Assembly (NCBI GenBank): GCA_902778115.1
Contig: CACYWG010000005.1
Span: forward strand, 1 to 64,000
DNA length: 64,000 bases
Source of the DNA: Oscillospiraceae bacterium
GTDB lineage: Bacteria; Bacillota; Clostridia; Oscillospirales; Oscillospiraceae
Direction of reading: 5' to 3'
Shown: piece by piece, positions 26,419 through 33,570 of the stretch
Numbering within the stretch: position 1 is the stretch's first letter
Layout: each line of letters starts with the position of its first letter
Position numbers and translations under genes: made by a program
The notes under the pieces: generated by a model
The model's database searches: none
What the model was told of the DNA's origin: nothing
The model's input: only the letters and a program-made list of their open reading frames with translations

Positions 26419-26889
26419 TTACAGCTTCTTTTCAAATACATAGCGCTGGGGCGTCATCCCCATCGCCTGATACAGAGCGATGGCATTCTTGTTGAAATCC
26501 CAAGTATGCAAATCCAGGCGAACAGCTCCCTGTTCCTTTGCCCATGACTCGACCTCTGCGAACAGCCTTGTTGCAACTCCTTCGCGACGATAGGCAGGTA
26601 AAACATAGATATTATCCAGGCATACAGTCTTTACATCCTTGACCATGCCGCTTTCTTCCCAAAGAGATGCCCTGGCAAAACCCACAAGCTGTTCATTCTC
26701 AAAAGCGCCAAGCTCCAAAACGCCGGGATGAGCTAAATTATGAGTAAAAGCATCTTTGGGATATATTTCATCTTTGTCCCGATGCACAAAGTAGTCCGGC
26801 CGAGCCTGCACATGAAATTCATCCAGTTCCTTGTACAGTTCAATGACCATATCGTAATCGGGCTCTGTCAGTTTCTTGATCTCCATCAT
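26419..26889 (-). CDS. GNAT family N-acetyltransferase
   Basis: The 156-residue enzyme has the acetyl-CoA site YVLPAYRREGVATRLF and a typical C-terminal FNKNAIALYQAMGM. It would acetylate an amine on a small molecule or protein; the substrate is unknown. Base composition is AT-richer than its neighbours. It is a single gene with a near-consensus promoter at 26929-26957 and a GAGGGG site. Confidence 0.9.
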   Translation of the reverse strand: MMEIKKLTEPDYDMVIELYKELDEFHVQARPDYFVHRDKDEIYPKDAFTHNLAHPGVLELGAFENEQLVGFARASLWEESGMVKDVKTVCLDNIYVLPAYRREGVATRLFAEVESWAKEQGAVRLDLHTWDFNKNAIALYQAMGMTPQRYVFEKKL

Positions 26890-26928
26890 CCATAACCCCT
26901 CTTTGTCAAATCCCGATTTTCTTTAGTC

Positions 26929-26957
26929 ATTATACCATCGCTGATTGGCCCAGTCAA
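26929..26957 (-). promoter_or_regulatory. Promoter of the GNAT gene
   Basis: On the minus strand TTGACT, a 17-base spacer and TATAAT. Confidence 0.8.
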
Positions 26958-27020
26958 TTTTCCTGCTGTCTTTGGGACGCCCTCCGCAAGGAAGGCGCCC
27001 TGCTTTTTTGTTCTCGTCTC

Positions 27021-27129
27021 CACCTCATCCGACCTCGCTTCGCTCGGCCACCTTCCCCTCAAGGGGAAGGCTTGAGAACGGCTTCCCCTTGAGGGGAAGC
27101 TGTCAGCCGCAAGGCTGACTGATGAGGTG
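27021..27129. repeat. Family A element with arms in reversed order
   Basis: CACCTCATC begins the copy and GATGAGGTG ends it, with the two CTTCCCC-type hairpins in the middle. Other copies have the GGATGAGGTG ends facing inward. This may be the junction of two neighbouring elements or an alternative form. Confidence 0.8.
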
Positions 27130-27160
27130 TCGCTTCGCTCCGTCTTTTTTCTTTTCGTGA

Positions 27161-27189
27161 TTGCCTTTTTACCGCCGGTGATTTATGAT
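27161..27189 (+). promoter_or_regulatory. Promoter of GPH symporter 2
   Basis: TTGCCT, a 17-base spacer and TATGAT lie 35 bases before the ATG. Confidence 0.6.
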
Positions 27190-27223
27190 AAAGGTATCTT
27201 CAATACAGAAAAGAGAGTGAACC

Positions 27224-28720
27224 ATGGAAGACAAACGCATCACCAGGCGAAACCTCATCCTCTTCCCGCTCGGCACCGTCGGGCGCGACATGATGTACAC
27301 CCTTGTCACCAGCTACCTCTATTCCTTCGTGCTCTTCACCCGCCAGCTCACGCCGGCGCAGCTGTCCGCCATCGCGGGCATCATGGTCGCCGCGCGCGTG
27401 TTCGACGCGCTCAACGACCCCGTCATGGGCAACATCATCGAACGCACCCGCAGCAAGTGGGGCAAGTTCAAGCCCTGGCTCGCCATCGGCATCGTGACGA
27501 CCTCGCTGGTCATCTACGCCGCCTTCAACACGAAGCTGCAGGGCTGGCCCTTCGTGTGGTTCTTCGGGCTGATCTATTTCCTCTATTCCATCACCTACAC
27601 GATGCATGACATCGCCTTCTGGGGCATGGTGCCCGCGCTCAGCTCCGACGCCAACACCCGCAACCAGTTCACCTCCCGTGCCACGCTCTTCGCCGGCATC
27701 GGCGGCATGACAGCCGCGGCCTTCATCCCGATGCTCACCGCCGGCGACCAGGCCATCGGCGGCAACGCCGTCACGGCCTACGGCATCGTTGCCCTGGTGA
27801 TCGCGATCCTCGGCCCGGCCTTCCTGGCCATCACGATCTTCGGCACGAAGGAGCAGCGCGACTACAACGCCGACCCCGTCCCGCCCGTCAGCTTCAAGAA
27901 GATCTGGACCACCATCACCGGCAACGATCAGCTGCTGTGGATCGCGCTGATCTTCCTGATCCAGCAGATCGGCAACGGCATCGTCATGGCCGGCGTCGGC
28001 TCGACCTACATCTACGTCGACTTCGGCTACCAGGGCGGCTTCTTCACGATGTTCCAGATGCTGGGCATGTTCGTGACGGGCTTTCTGATGATCTTCTACC
28101 CCGCCATCTCCCGCCATATGCGCCGCAAAAAGCTGATGGACCTGCTGATGCTCGTGTCCGCCGTCGGCTACGCGCTGATGCTGCTGGCGGGCCTGTTCAT
28201 GCCGAAGGGCCTGGCCGCCGTCGCGGGCTTTGACCTCAAGTTCATCGCCGTCACCCTCGGCTACATGCTGGCCAATTTCGGCCAGTACGGCTTCTACCTC
28301 ATCATGATGATCTCCATCATGAACACCGTCGAATACAACGAGCTTCGCTGCGGCACGCGCGACGAGGGCATCATCTCCTCGCTGCGCCCCTTCTTCACGA
28401 AGCTTGCCTCGGCGCTGACCATCGCCATCGCCAGCGGTACCTACATCGTCTTCGGCCTGCTGAAGTATACCAACGGCATCGCCGAGCAGGAGCAGCTGGC
28501 CAACCAGGGCCTCATCTCCGGCGAGCAGAAGGCCGAGGCCATCGACGCCCTGCTCCGGGGCGTGCAGCCGGGCCAGACCAACGGATTGATGCTCGTGATG
28601 ACCGTGCTGCCCTGCCTGCTGATGTTCCTGTCCTACATCCTCTATAAAAAGCACTACACCCTCGACGAGGACGAGTATGACGACATCTGCCGCCAGCTCG
28701 CCGCGCGCAAAGCCAAATAA
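27224..28720 (+). CDS. GPH-type MFS symporter (MelB-like), paralogue 2
   Basis: The 498-residue transporter has about twelve helices and the family loop VFDALNDPVMGNIIERTRSKWGK, then YTMHDIAFWGMVPALSSD. It should import a sugar or uronide with a cation. It is longer than paralogue 1 and has a cytoplasmic C-terminal tail (EDEYDDICRQLAARKAK). AGAGAGTG precedes the ATG. No sugar hydrolase lies beside it, so the substrate stays open. Confidence 0.88.
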   Translation: MEDKRITRRNLILFPLGTVGRDMMYTLVTSYLYSFVLFTRQLTPAQLSAIAGIMVAARVFDALNDPVMGNIIERTRSKWGKFKPWLAIGIVTTSLVIYAAFNTKLQGWPFVWFFGLIYFLYSITYTMHDIAFWGMVPALSSDANTRNQFTSRATLFAGIGGMTAAAFIPMLTAGDQAIGGNAVTAYGIVALVIAILGPAFLAITIFGTKEQRDYNADPVPPVSFKKIWTTITGNDQLLWIALIFLIQQIGNGIVMAGVGSTYIYVDFGYQGGFFTMFQMLGMFVTGFLMIFYPAISRHMRRKKLMDLLMLVSAVGYALMLLAGLFMPKGLAAVAGFDLKFIAVTLGYMLANFGQYGFYLIMMISIMNTVEYNELRCGTRDEGIISSLRPFFTKLASALTIAIASGTYIVFGLLKYTNGIAEQEQLANQGLISGEQKAEAIDALLRGVQPGQTNGLMLVMTVLPCLLMFLSYILYKKHYTLDEDEYDDICRQLAARKAK

Positions 28721-28742
28721 AATTCCCTTTCCGGGCATCCGA

Positions 28743-28771
28743 AGCGGACGGTCAATGATCGTCCGCTTTTT
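28743..28771 (+). terminator. Terminator after GPH symporter 2
   Basis: The stem AGCGGACG/CGTCCGCT is followed by TTTTTG. Confidence 0.8.
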
Positions 28772-28960
28772 GTTGCGATTTTCGAGCGGTTTTGCGGAAA
28801 GAGAGAACCTTTTTGCCGTGATTCTACGATTGGTAGAGCACAATGCAGCCGCTTCTACCGGGCGGGAAGCGGGAGTAGCTTGCCTTTTTCGGGCGAAAAT
28901 GTTTATGATAGGCTTGTGGCCGAAGGCGGCCGCAGCAACAGCCAAGGAGGAATGAACCCC

Positions 28961-29914
28961 ATGTCTTTTGCCGTATTGACCGACACCTCGGGCAACCTGC
29001 CCAAAAGACTCACCGACGAGCACAACATCGGCGTGATCCCCTTCACCTATACCGTCAACGGGGAGGACCGCGTCTGCCTGGATATCGAAAATTTCAACGG
29101 CGCGGACTTTTACCGCGAGATGAAGGCCGGCCAGATCGTCACCACCACCCAGATCAGCCCCCAGCAGTACGCCGACTTCTTTGAGCCCTGGCTGCGCGAG
29201 GGGAAGGACGTGATCTTCATCAGCATGTCCTCCGGCATCAGCGGCAGCTACAACTCCGCGAACATCGCCGCCGACATGCTGCGCGAGACTTACCCCGACC
29301 GCCGTGTCCGCCCGATCGACACCCGCGGCGCCGCCCTGGGCGAGGGTCTGGTTGCCCTGCAGGCGGCCGCCTGCCGCGACCGCGGCATGAGCTTCGAGGA
29401 GACCGTGGCGGCCATGGAGCGCCTGAGCACGCGCATGTGCAACGTTTTCACCGTGGACGACCTGATGTTCCTGCGCCGCGGCGGAAGGCTGAGCAATCTC
29501 TCGGCCATCGTCGGCACCGTGCTGAACATCAAGCCTCTGCTCAAGGGCGACGTGGACGGCAGGATCGTTGCCTTCGCCAAGCTGCGCGGCCGCAAGCGCT
29601 CGATCGAGGCCCTGGCCGAGAAGTACGAGACCCTGGCCGTCGCGCCCGAGACGCAGACCATCGGCGTGGTCAACGCCGCCTGCCGCGCGGACGCGGACCG
29701 GCTGATCGAGCTTCTCAAGCGCAAATGCCCACCGAAGGAAATCATCGACGTCGACTATGAGCCCGTCACCGGCTGCCATGTCGGCCCGGGCGCGCTGGCG
29801 CTGTTCTTCGAGGGTCCGGACAACGTGCGCACCGCCGTGGACGGCGAGAAAGTCACCGAGCGCATCGGCGATCTGATCCAGAGCGTGCGCGAGCGCGTGC
29901 AGGGCAGGGAATGA
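28961..29914 (+). CDS. DegV family fatty-acid-binding protein
   Basis: The 317 residues match DegV/FakB proteins, which hold a fatty acid for phosphorylation by the FakA kinase. The pattern is seen in VLTDTSGNLPKRL near the start, TTTQISPQQY, ISMSSGISGSYNSA and LMFLRRGGRLSN. The ATG at 28961 has AAGGAGG ten bases upstream; an ATG at 28952 is too close to that site. No fakA lies in the window. Confidence 0.92.
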   Translation: MSFAVLTDTSGNLPKRLTDEHNIGVIPFTYTVNGEDRVCLDIENFNGADFYREMKAGQIVTTTQISPQQYADFFEPWLREGKDVIFISMSSGISGSYNSANIAADMLRETYPDRRVRPIDTRGAALGEGLVALQAAACRDRGMSFEETVAAMERLSTRMCNVFTVDDLMFLRRGGRLSNLSAIVGTVLNIKPLLKGDVDGRIVAFAKLRGRKRSIEALAEKYETLAVAPETQTIGVVNAACRADADRLIELLKRKCPPKEIIDVDYEPVTGCHVGPGALALFFEGPDNVRTAVDGEKVTERIGDLIQSVRERVQGRE

Positions 29915-29947
29915 GCCGCACGCTTTGACCGTTTGGTTTTAAACATG

Positions 29948-29981
29948 GGAGGGATCGTGACGAACGGCCCCTCCTCTTTTT
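29948..29981 (+). terminator. Terminator after the DegV gene
   Basis: GGAGGG pairs with CCCTCC across a 14-base loop and is followed by TCTTTTT. Confidence 0.6.
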
Positions 29982-30063
29982 ATGTTCCGAAAACCACAGT
30001 CCGAGCCTGTGGTTAAAAGAGCATAGGCAACGAGAAAAAGGGAAGCGTAGATTCGCCCCAAAA

Positions 30064-30254
30064 GCCTTCCCCTGGAGGGGCGCGACGCGTTAAGCAAATG
30101 CGCCGGTGGCGCGTTTGCAGCCAAAGCGCCGAGTAATCTGTGATTGCGAGGTGGAAGGTGCCCCAGTGCGCACACTGGGGCGGATGAGGTGGGAGACAAG
30201 CTGAGGAAAAACACCTCATCACCGCTGCGCGGAGCTTCCCCTCAAGGGGAAGCC
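30064..30254. repeat. Family A palindromic element, copy with a 74-base insert
   Basis: The left arm GCCTTCCCCTGGAGGGG is interrupted at the same position as the copy at 20581. The insert (30081-30154) shares its outer sequence with that copy and carries about 26 extra bases. The arm then resumes AAGGTGCCCCAGTGCGCAC...GGATGAGGTG, followed by a centre and a right arm ending CTTCCCCTCAAGGGGAAG. Confidence 0.82.
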
Positions 30255-30371
30255 AATGAATCTCACAGCGCAAAACAAGGAAACGGCAAAACAGCTCATC
30301 ACAGCCGACAGATCGTATGACACGTTTGACGCGTCTGCGAGGAACAGAGTGCTATGCCCGTTTGTGAAAAA

Positions 30372-30390
30372 CCGCCCGCTTGGCGGGCGG
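30372..30390 (-). terminator. Terminator downstream of the DUF6291-like gene
   Basis: CCGCCCGC/GCGGGCGG has a 3-base loop. On the minus strand it is followed by TTTTTCAC; a weaker T run lies on the plus side. Confidence 0.7.
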
Positions 30391-30395
30391 ATGAT

Positions 30396-30466
30396 TTTTC
30401 CACAGGATCTTCCACGGCGCCGGCATTATTCCACAGCCTTTCCCACAGTTCCGGCTCTTTTCCACA
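30396..30466. repeat. DnaA-box-like boxes in a 31-bp tandem repeat
   Basis: TTTTCCACA (30396), CTTCCACG (30409), TTATTCCACA (30426), TTTCCCACA (30439) and TTTTCCACA (30458) lie in one direction with spacings of 12 and 19 bases in turn, a 31-base period. The boxes resemble the DnaA consensus TTATCCACA. Confidence 0.55.
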
Positions 30467-30490
30467 GGGATCCGGCACTTTTGGCACGCC

Positions 30491-30556
30491 TTCCTCTGAT
30501 ATTAAGACTACCATTCTTTTTGTTTTTGTTTTTTCTTTTGCAATTGTGTTTCGTTG
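30491..30556. other. T-rich tract beside the DnaA-like boxes
   Basis: A pyrimidine-rich run (CTTTTTGTTTTTG and similar) follows the boxes toward the DUF6291-like gene. It could be an easily melted segment. No other feature is seen here. Confidence 0.4.
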
Positions 30557-30567
30557 GTTAGTCCCGT

Positions 30568-30942
30568 CTAAGCGCGTTCCCCTCCGCTGAGGCGCAGCAG
30601 GGTCTTTGTCGCGCTCAGGCTGCCCTGCTCGCTCGTCTCGTACCAGGTCTCGTAGTCCGGCACGTTCTCCCGGGGCAGAACCCGCCGGGCTTCGCGCAGG
30701 AAACGGCTGTATTTGTTCGTCAGGCAGGTCTGGGCATAGCTCTCCCGGTCGTGGTCCAGCCGCTCGCGCATCGCCGCCCAGGCCAGCCGCAGCAGCGGCT
30801 CCTCCGTGTCCGGGCCGTTCGTGCCGTCATAGTCGAGCATCGCCAGCAGCAGCGCCTTGACGCTCTCGGGCGGAAGCTGCGCGATCAGCTCCCGGCTGCC
30901 GCGGTAGATCATCACGCCCGGCGGCGCAGTATGTTCTTTCAT
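30568..30942 (-). CDS. DUF6291-like small protein, phage-replication type
   Basis: The 124 residues include LIAQLPPESVKALLLAMLDYDGTNG and AWAAMRERLDHDRESY, the pattern of small proteins (DUF6291) found in phage and plasmid replication regions and as single chromosomal genes. It is likely helical and DNA-associated, but the role is not established. AAGGAGGTG precedes the ATG. The downstream stretch holds DnaA-like boxes before the terminator. Confidence 0.65.
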   Translation of the reverse strand: MKEHTAPPGVMIYRGSRELIAQLPPESVKALLLAMLDYDGTNGPDTEEPLLRLAWAAMRERLDHDRESYAQTCLTNKYSRFLREARRVLPRENVPDYETWYETSEQGSLSATKTLLRLSGGERA

Positions 30943-31009
30943 CCGATCCACCTCCTTGACCCGACCTTAGCGGCGTCCGGCGGAGAAAACAATGACATTC
31001 TCGCCCGGC

Positions 31010-31038
31010 TTGATTTCCCATAAAAAACATGCTATGAT
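31010..31038 (+). promoter_or_regulatory. Promoter of the LUD-domain gene
   Basis: TTGATT, a 17-base spacer and TATGAT (31033-31038) lie 44 bases before the ATG. Confidence 0.75.
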
Positions 31039-31082
31039 TTGCTTAATCAGACCGCATATCGGTCACGATCGGAGGCATTTTT

Positions 31083-31712
31083 ATGGATCAAAACATTGTC
31101 AAAAGAAACGAACTGCTCGCGCAGAAGGTCATCAAGGGTCTCGAGTCGCGCAACATGAGCGGCTACTACGCCTCCGACCGCGAAGAGGCGAAGAAGATCG
31201 CGCTTTCGCTGATCCCGGAGGGGAGCCTAATTACGATGGGCGGCGGCCAGAGCGTCTGGGACATCGGCCTGCCGCAGGCGCTGAAGGAAGGCAACTACAA
31301 TTTCCTGGACCGCAACCTCGTCGAGGACAAGCGCGCCGCCATGCTCGCCGCCTACGACGCGGACGTGTTCCTCGCCAGCGCCAACGCCATTACCGAGGAC
31401 GGCATCATGGTCAACATCGACGGCAACGCCAACCGCGTCTCCGCCCTGGCCTTCGGGCCGAAAAAGCTGGTGCTGATCGTCGGCATGAACAAGGTCTGCC
31501 CCGACGTGGACGCCGCCATGAAGCGCGCGAGAAATGTCGCCGCGCCCATCAACGCCCAGCGCTTCGGCCTGTCCACGCCCTGCGCCAAGACCGGCTCCTG
31601 CATGAACTGCAAGTCCCCGGACACGATCTGCTGCCAGTTCCTCGTCACGCGCTTTTCCCGCCACACCGGCCGCATCCACGTGATCCTCGTCAACGACAAC
31701 CTCGGCTTTTAA
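31083..31712 (+). CDS. LUD-domain (lactate utilization-type) protein
   Basis: The 209-residue protein is a LUD-domain protein of the LutC/YkgG type. GSLITMGGGQSVWDIGL and LASANAITEDGIMVNIDG carry the family core. The C-terminal part has a Cys cluster (CAKTGSCMNC and ICC), which could hold a metal or Fe-S group. LutC works with LutA and LutB in lactate oxidation, but neither is present here, so the name does not prove the role. GGAGG precedes the ATG. Confidence 0.85.
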   Translation: MDQNIVKRNELLAQKVIKGLESRNMSGYYASDREEAKKIALSLIPEGSLITMGGGQSVWDIGLPQALKEGNYNFLDRNLVEDKRAAMLAAYDADVFLASANAITEDGIMVNIDGNANRVSALAFGPKKLVLIVGMNKVCPDVDAAMKRARNVAAPINAQRFGLSTPCAKTGSCMNCKSPDTICCQFLVTRFSRHTGRIHVILVNDNLGF

Positions 31713-31716
31713 GCCT

Positions 31717-31857
31717 TCAACGGCGAAACTCGTTTCGCCGTTGAGTGACTCGCGCTCATCGCACTCGGCTTGCGGGGGACCGCCTCGTTTGGTCGGCGCG
31801 AGGGCTCGCATTGCTCGCCTTAGTGAGTTTTTGCCGTGGCAAAGCTACGGCAAAAAC
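31717..31857. repeat. Chain of consecutive hairpins, array 1
   Basis: A 13-base perfect stem (31717-31744, TCAACGGCGAAAC with its complement) follows the LUD gene. A CTCGCGC/GCGCGAG pairing across 31749-31803 comes next, then an 11-base stem (31827-31857, GTTTTTGCCGT). The first stem may also terminate the LUD gene transcript. Compare arrays at 44524 and 53795. Confidence 0.7.
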
Positions 31858-31932
31858 GATTGCATGAATTCTGTGACAGCATAATCTTTCTTCGATCAAT
31901 CAAATTTTATACGACATAAGGAGACTTCGACC

Positions 31933-33021
31933 ATGGCTTTCGCGCTGAGAACCTACACCGCACCCGATTTTTCCGAGCCGCGCTTTGTCAACGCGCCGGA
32001 CGTGACGCTGATGCCCTGCCCCTGCGACCACGCCGCGCCCGAGCATTTCCACGCGATGAGCATTTTCCCGGAGTACTTCAAGGTAAACGGCCAGTGGCTG
32101 ATGGCCGAGGAGAGCCGCATGGACTGCGTGGCGGTCTATGAAAACGGGCGCTTCGCGGTCAAGGAATTCCGCCATCTGAAGAAGGGCGACCTCGTCGTCG
32201 TCAATCGCAGCGAAGACGCGAGCGAGGGCATCTACGTGCACGCCGACGGCTTCAACGAGACGGCGAACGGCCGGGAGCTCTTCGCCTTCCGCCAGAACCG
32301 CTCCCGCGAGACGGGCTTTTCCCGCGACTACAGCGAGATCAGCGAGCTGCTGCGCTATGAGCGCGAGCACGGCAAAATCGTCTGGGTCGCCGGCCCCGCG
32401 CTCAGCTTCGACGCCGGCGCCAGGGAGGCCTTCGGAAAGCTCGTCGAGGCGGGCTATGTGCACTGCCTGATGGCCGGCAACGCCCTGGCCACCCACGACC
32501 TGGAGGGCGCCTGGCTGCACACCGCGCTCGGCCAGGACATCAGCACGCTCGAGAACATGCCCGGCGGCCACCACAACCACCTCGACACCATCAACCGCGT
32601 GCGCCAGTGCGGCAGCATCCCGGCCTTCATCGAGCAGGAGAAGCTCGAGGGCGGCATCATCTGCAGCTGCGTGAAAAAGGGCGTGCCCTTCGTGCTCTGC
32701 GGCTCCATCCGCGACGACGGCCCGCTGCCCGAGGTCATCGGCAACGTCTACGAGGCCCAGGACGCCATGCGCGCCCAGGTCCGCAGCGCCACGACCGTCA
32801 TCTGCCTTGCCACGATGCTGCACTCCATCGCCGTCGGCAACATGACCCCCTCCTTCCGCGTCCTCCCGGACGGCACCGTGCGCCAGGTCTACTTCTACTG
32901 CGTGGACGTGGCGGAATTCACCGTCAACAAGCTCTCGGACCGCGGCAGCCTCGCCGCCAAGGGCATCGTCACCAACGTCCAGGACTTTGTCACCGGCGTT
33001 GCCCGCAACCTGGGCCTGTAA
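31933..33021 (+). CDS. TIGR00300/LOR-SDH family protein, putative ornithine cyclodeaminase
   Basis: The 362 residues match the TIGR00300 family (MJ1480-like, LOR/SDH domain), whose archaeal and cyanobacterial members act on ornithine or arginine. Visible landmarks are MPCPCDHAAPEHFHAMSIFP near the N terminus, the GPALSF and MAGNALATHDLEGAWLH segments of the nucleotide-binding part, and GGHHNHLDTIN. The expected product would be proline from ornithine. It begins with AAGGAGA before the ATG. The assignment rests on recalled family patterns; the cofactor is uncertain. Confidence 0.72.
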   Translation: MAFALRTYTAPDFSEPRFVNAPDVTLMPCPCDHAAPEHFHAMSIFPEYFKVNGQWLMAEESRMDCVAVYENGRFAVKEFRHLKKGDLVVVNRSEDASEGIYVHADGFNETANGRELFAFRQNRSRETGFSRDYSEISELLRYEREHGKIVWVAGPALSFDAGAREAFGKLVEAGYVHCLMAGNALATHDLEGAWLHTALGQDISTLENMPGGHHNHLDTINRVRQCGSIPAFIEQEKLEGGIICSCVKKGVPFVLCGSIRDDGPLPEVIGNVYEAQDAMRAQVRSATTVICLATMLHSIAVGNMTPSFRVLPDGTVRQVYFYCVDVAEFTVNKLSDRGSLAAKGIVTNVQDFVTGVARNLGL

Positions 33022-33038
33022 GGCCGATCTCCGCATCC

Positions 33039-33069
33039 AAAAGAGTCTGCTTCCGCAGGCTCTTTTTTT
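33039..33069 (+). terminator. Terminator after the TIGR00300 gene
   Basis: AAGAGTCTGC/GCAGGCTCTT with a TTCC loop is followed by a run of T. Confidence 0.85.
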
Positions 33070-33124
33070 GATTTTGCGACTCATTGATGCGTTATAGAGC
33101 AACGGCAACGGGCGTATGCGGAAA

Positions 33125-33287
33125 GCCTTCCCCTTGAGGGGAAGGTGGCTCGGCCCGATCCCCCGCGAGGGACGAGGCGGATGAGGTGACGCCCTTGCCG
33201 TTTAAGCGAAGTTGCCCTGAAGCAGTCAATTTCCACCTCATCCGCCCCAGTTTGCGAACTGGGGCACCTTCCCCTCAAGGGGAAGGC
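33125..33287. repeat. Family A palindromic element, intact
   Basis: The left arm (33125-33188) ends GGATGAGGTG and the right arm (33234-33287) starts CACCTCATCC, around a unique 45-base centre. Both outer ends are the CTTCCCC/GGGGAAG hairpin. It is a good reference copy for the gene-free form. Confidence 0.88.
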
Positions 33288-33335
33288 ATAACTTTTTCTC
33301 CCCAAAGATTCGCGATCATCCTTTTTTGTTTTTTA

Positions 33336-33365
33336 TTGACAGGAAGGCGTGCGGCATGGTATTCT
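33336..33365 (+). promoter_or_regulatory. Promoter of the mgtE unit
   Basis: TTGACA (33336-33341), an 18-base spacer and TATTCT (33360-33365). The transcript would have a leader of about 200 bases. Confidence 0.7.
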
Positions 33366-33414
33366 AAAAAGTGGCCGAAGGCCGCATATTTCATATCAAA
33401 AAGGAGGAGACGTC

Positions 33415-33501
33415 ATGGACGGTGGAAGTAGTACCGGCAGTTTGCCGGGCCGATGTCGCGCGGAGCTCCACGGTCCGTCCGTGTCCGCCTTCGCTGATTG
33501 A
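33415..33501 (+). CDS. Short upstream reading frame before mgtE (28 residues)
   Basis: An ATG with a perfect AAGGAGGAG site opens a 28-codon frame (MDGGSSTGSLPGRCRAEL at the start) ending at TGA, 69 bases before mgtE. The RNA over it can fold: GGACGGTGGA pairs with the TCCAC...CCGTCC near its end. It is too short for a family match and may be a leader peptide that controls mgtE. The M-box consensus was not seen. Confidence 0.5.
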   Translation: MDGGSSTGSLPGRCRAELHGPSVSAFAD

Positions 33502-33570
33502 TCCGGGCGATCGGCCCGTCTGTCGGACTTCCGAATCTGGACGCGATCCAAGAGAGAGGAGGAAATCCCG

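Noticed and set aside
30299..30514. Possible 71-codon minus-strand gene over the DnaA-like boxes
   Set aside because: It runs through the terminator at 30372-30390, and the 31-base repeat period is not a multiple of three, so the repeat is not a protein repeat.
30372..30556. Chromosomal origin of replication
   Set aside because: The usual neighbours dnaA, dnaN and rpmH are absent here and the boxes are imperfect; a local DnaA site is the most that can be said.
33366..33570. M-box (ykoK) magnesium riboswitch before mgtE
   Set aside because: The conserved M-box sequence blocks were not seen; a short reading frame fills the leader instead.
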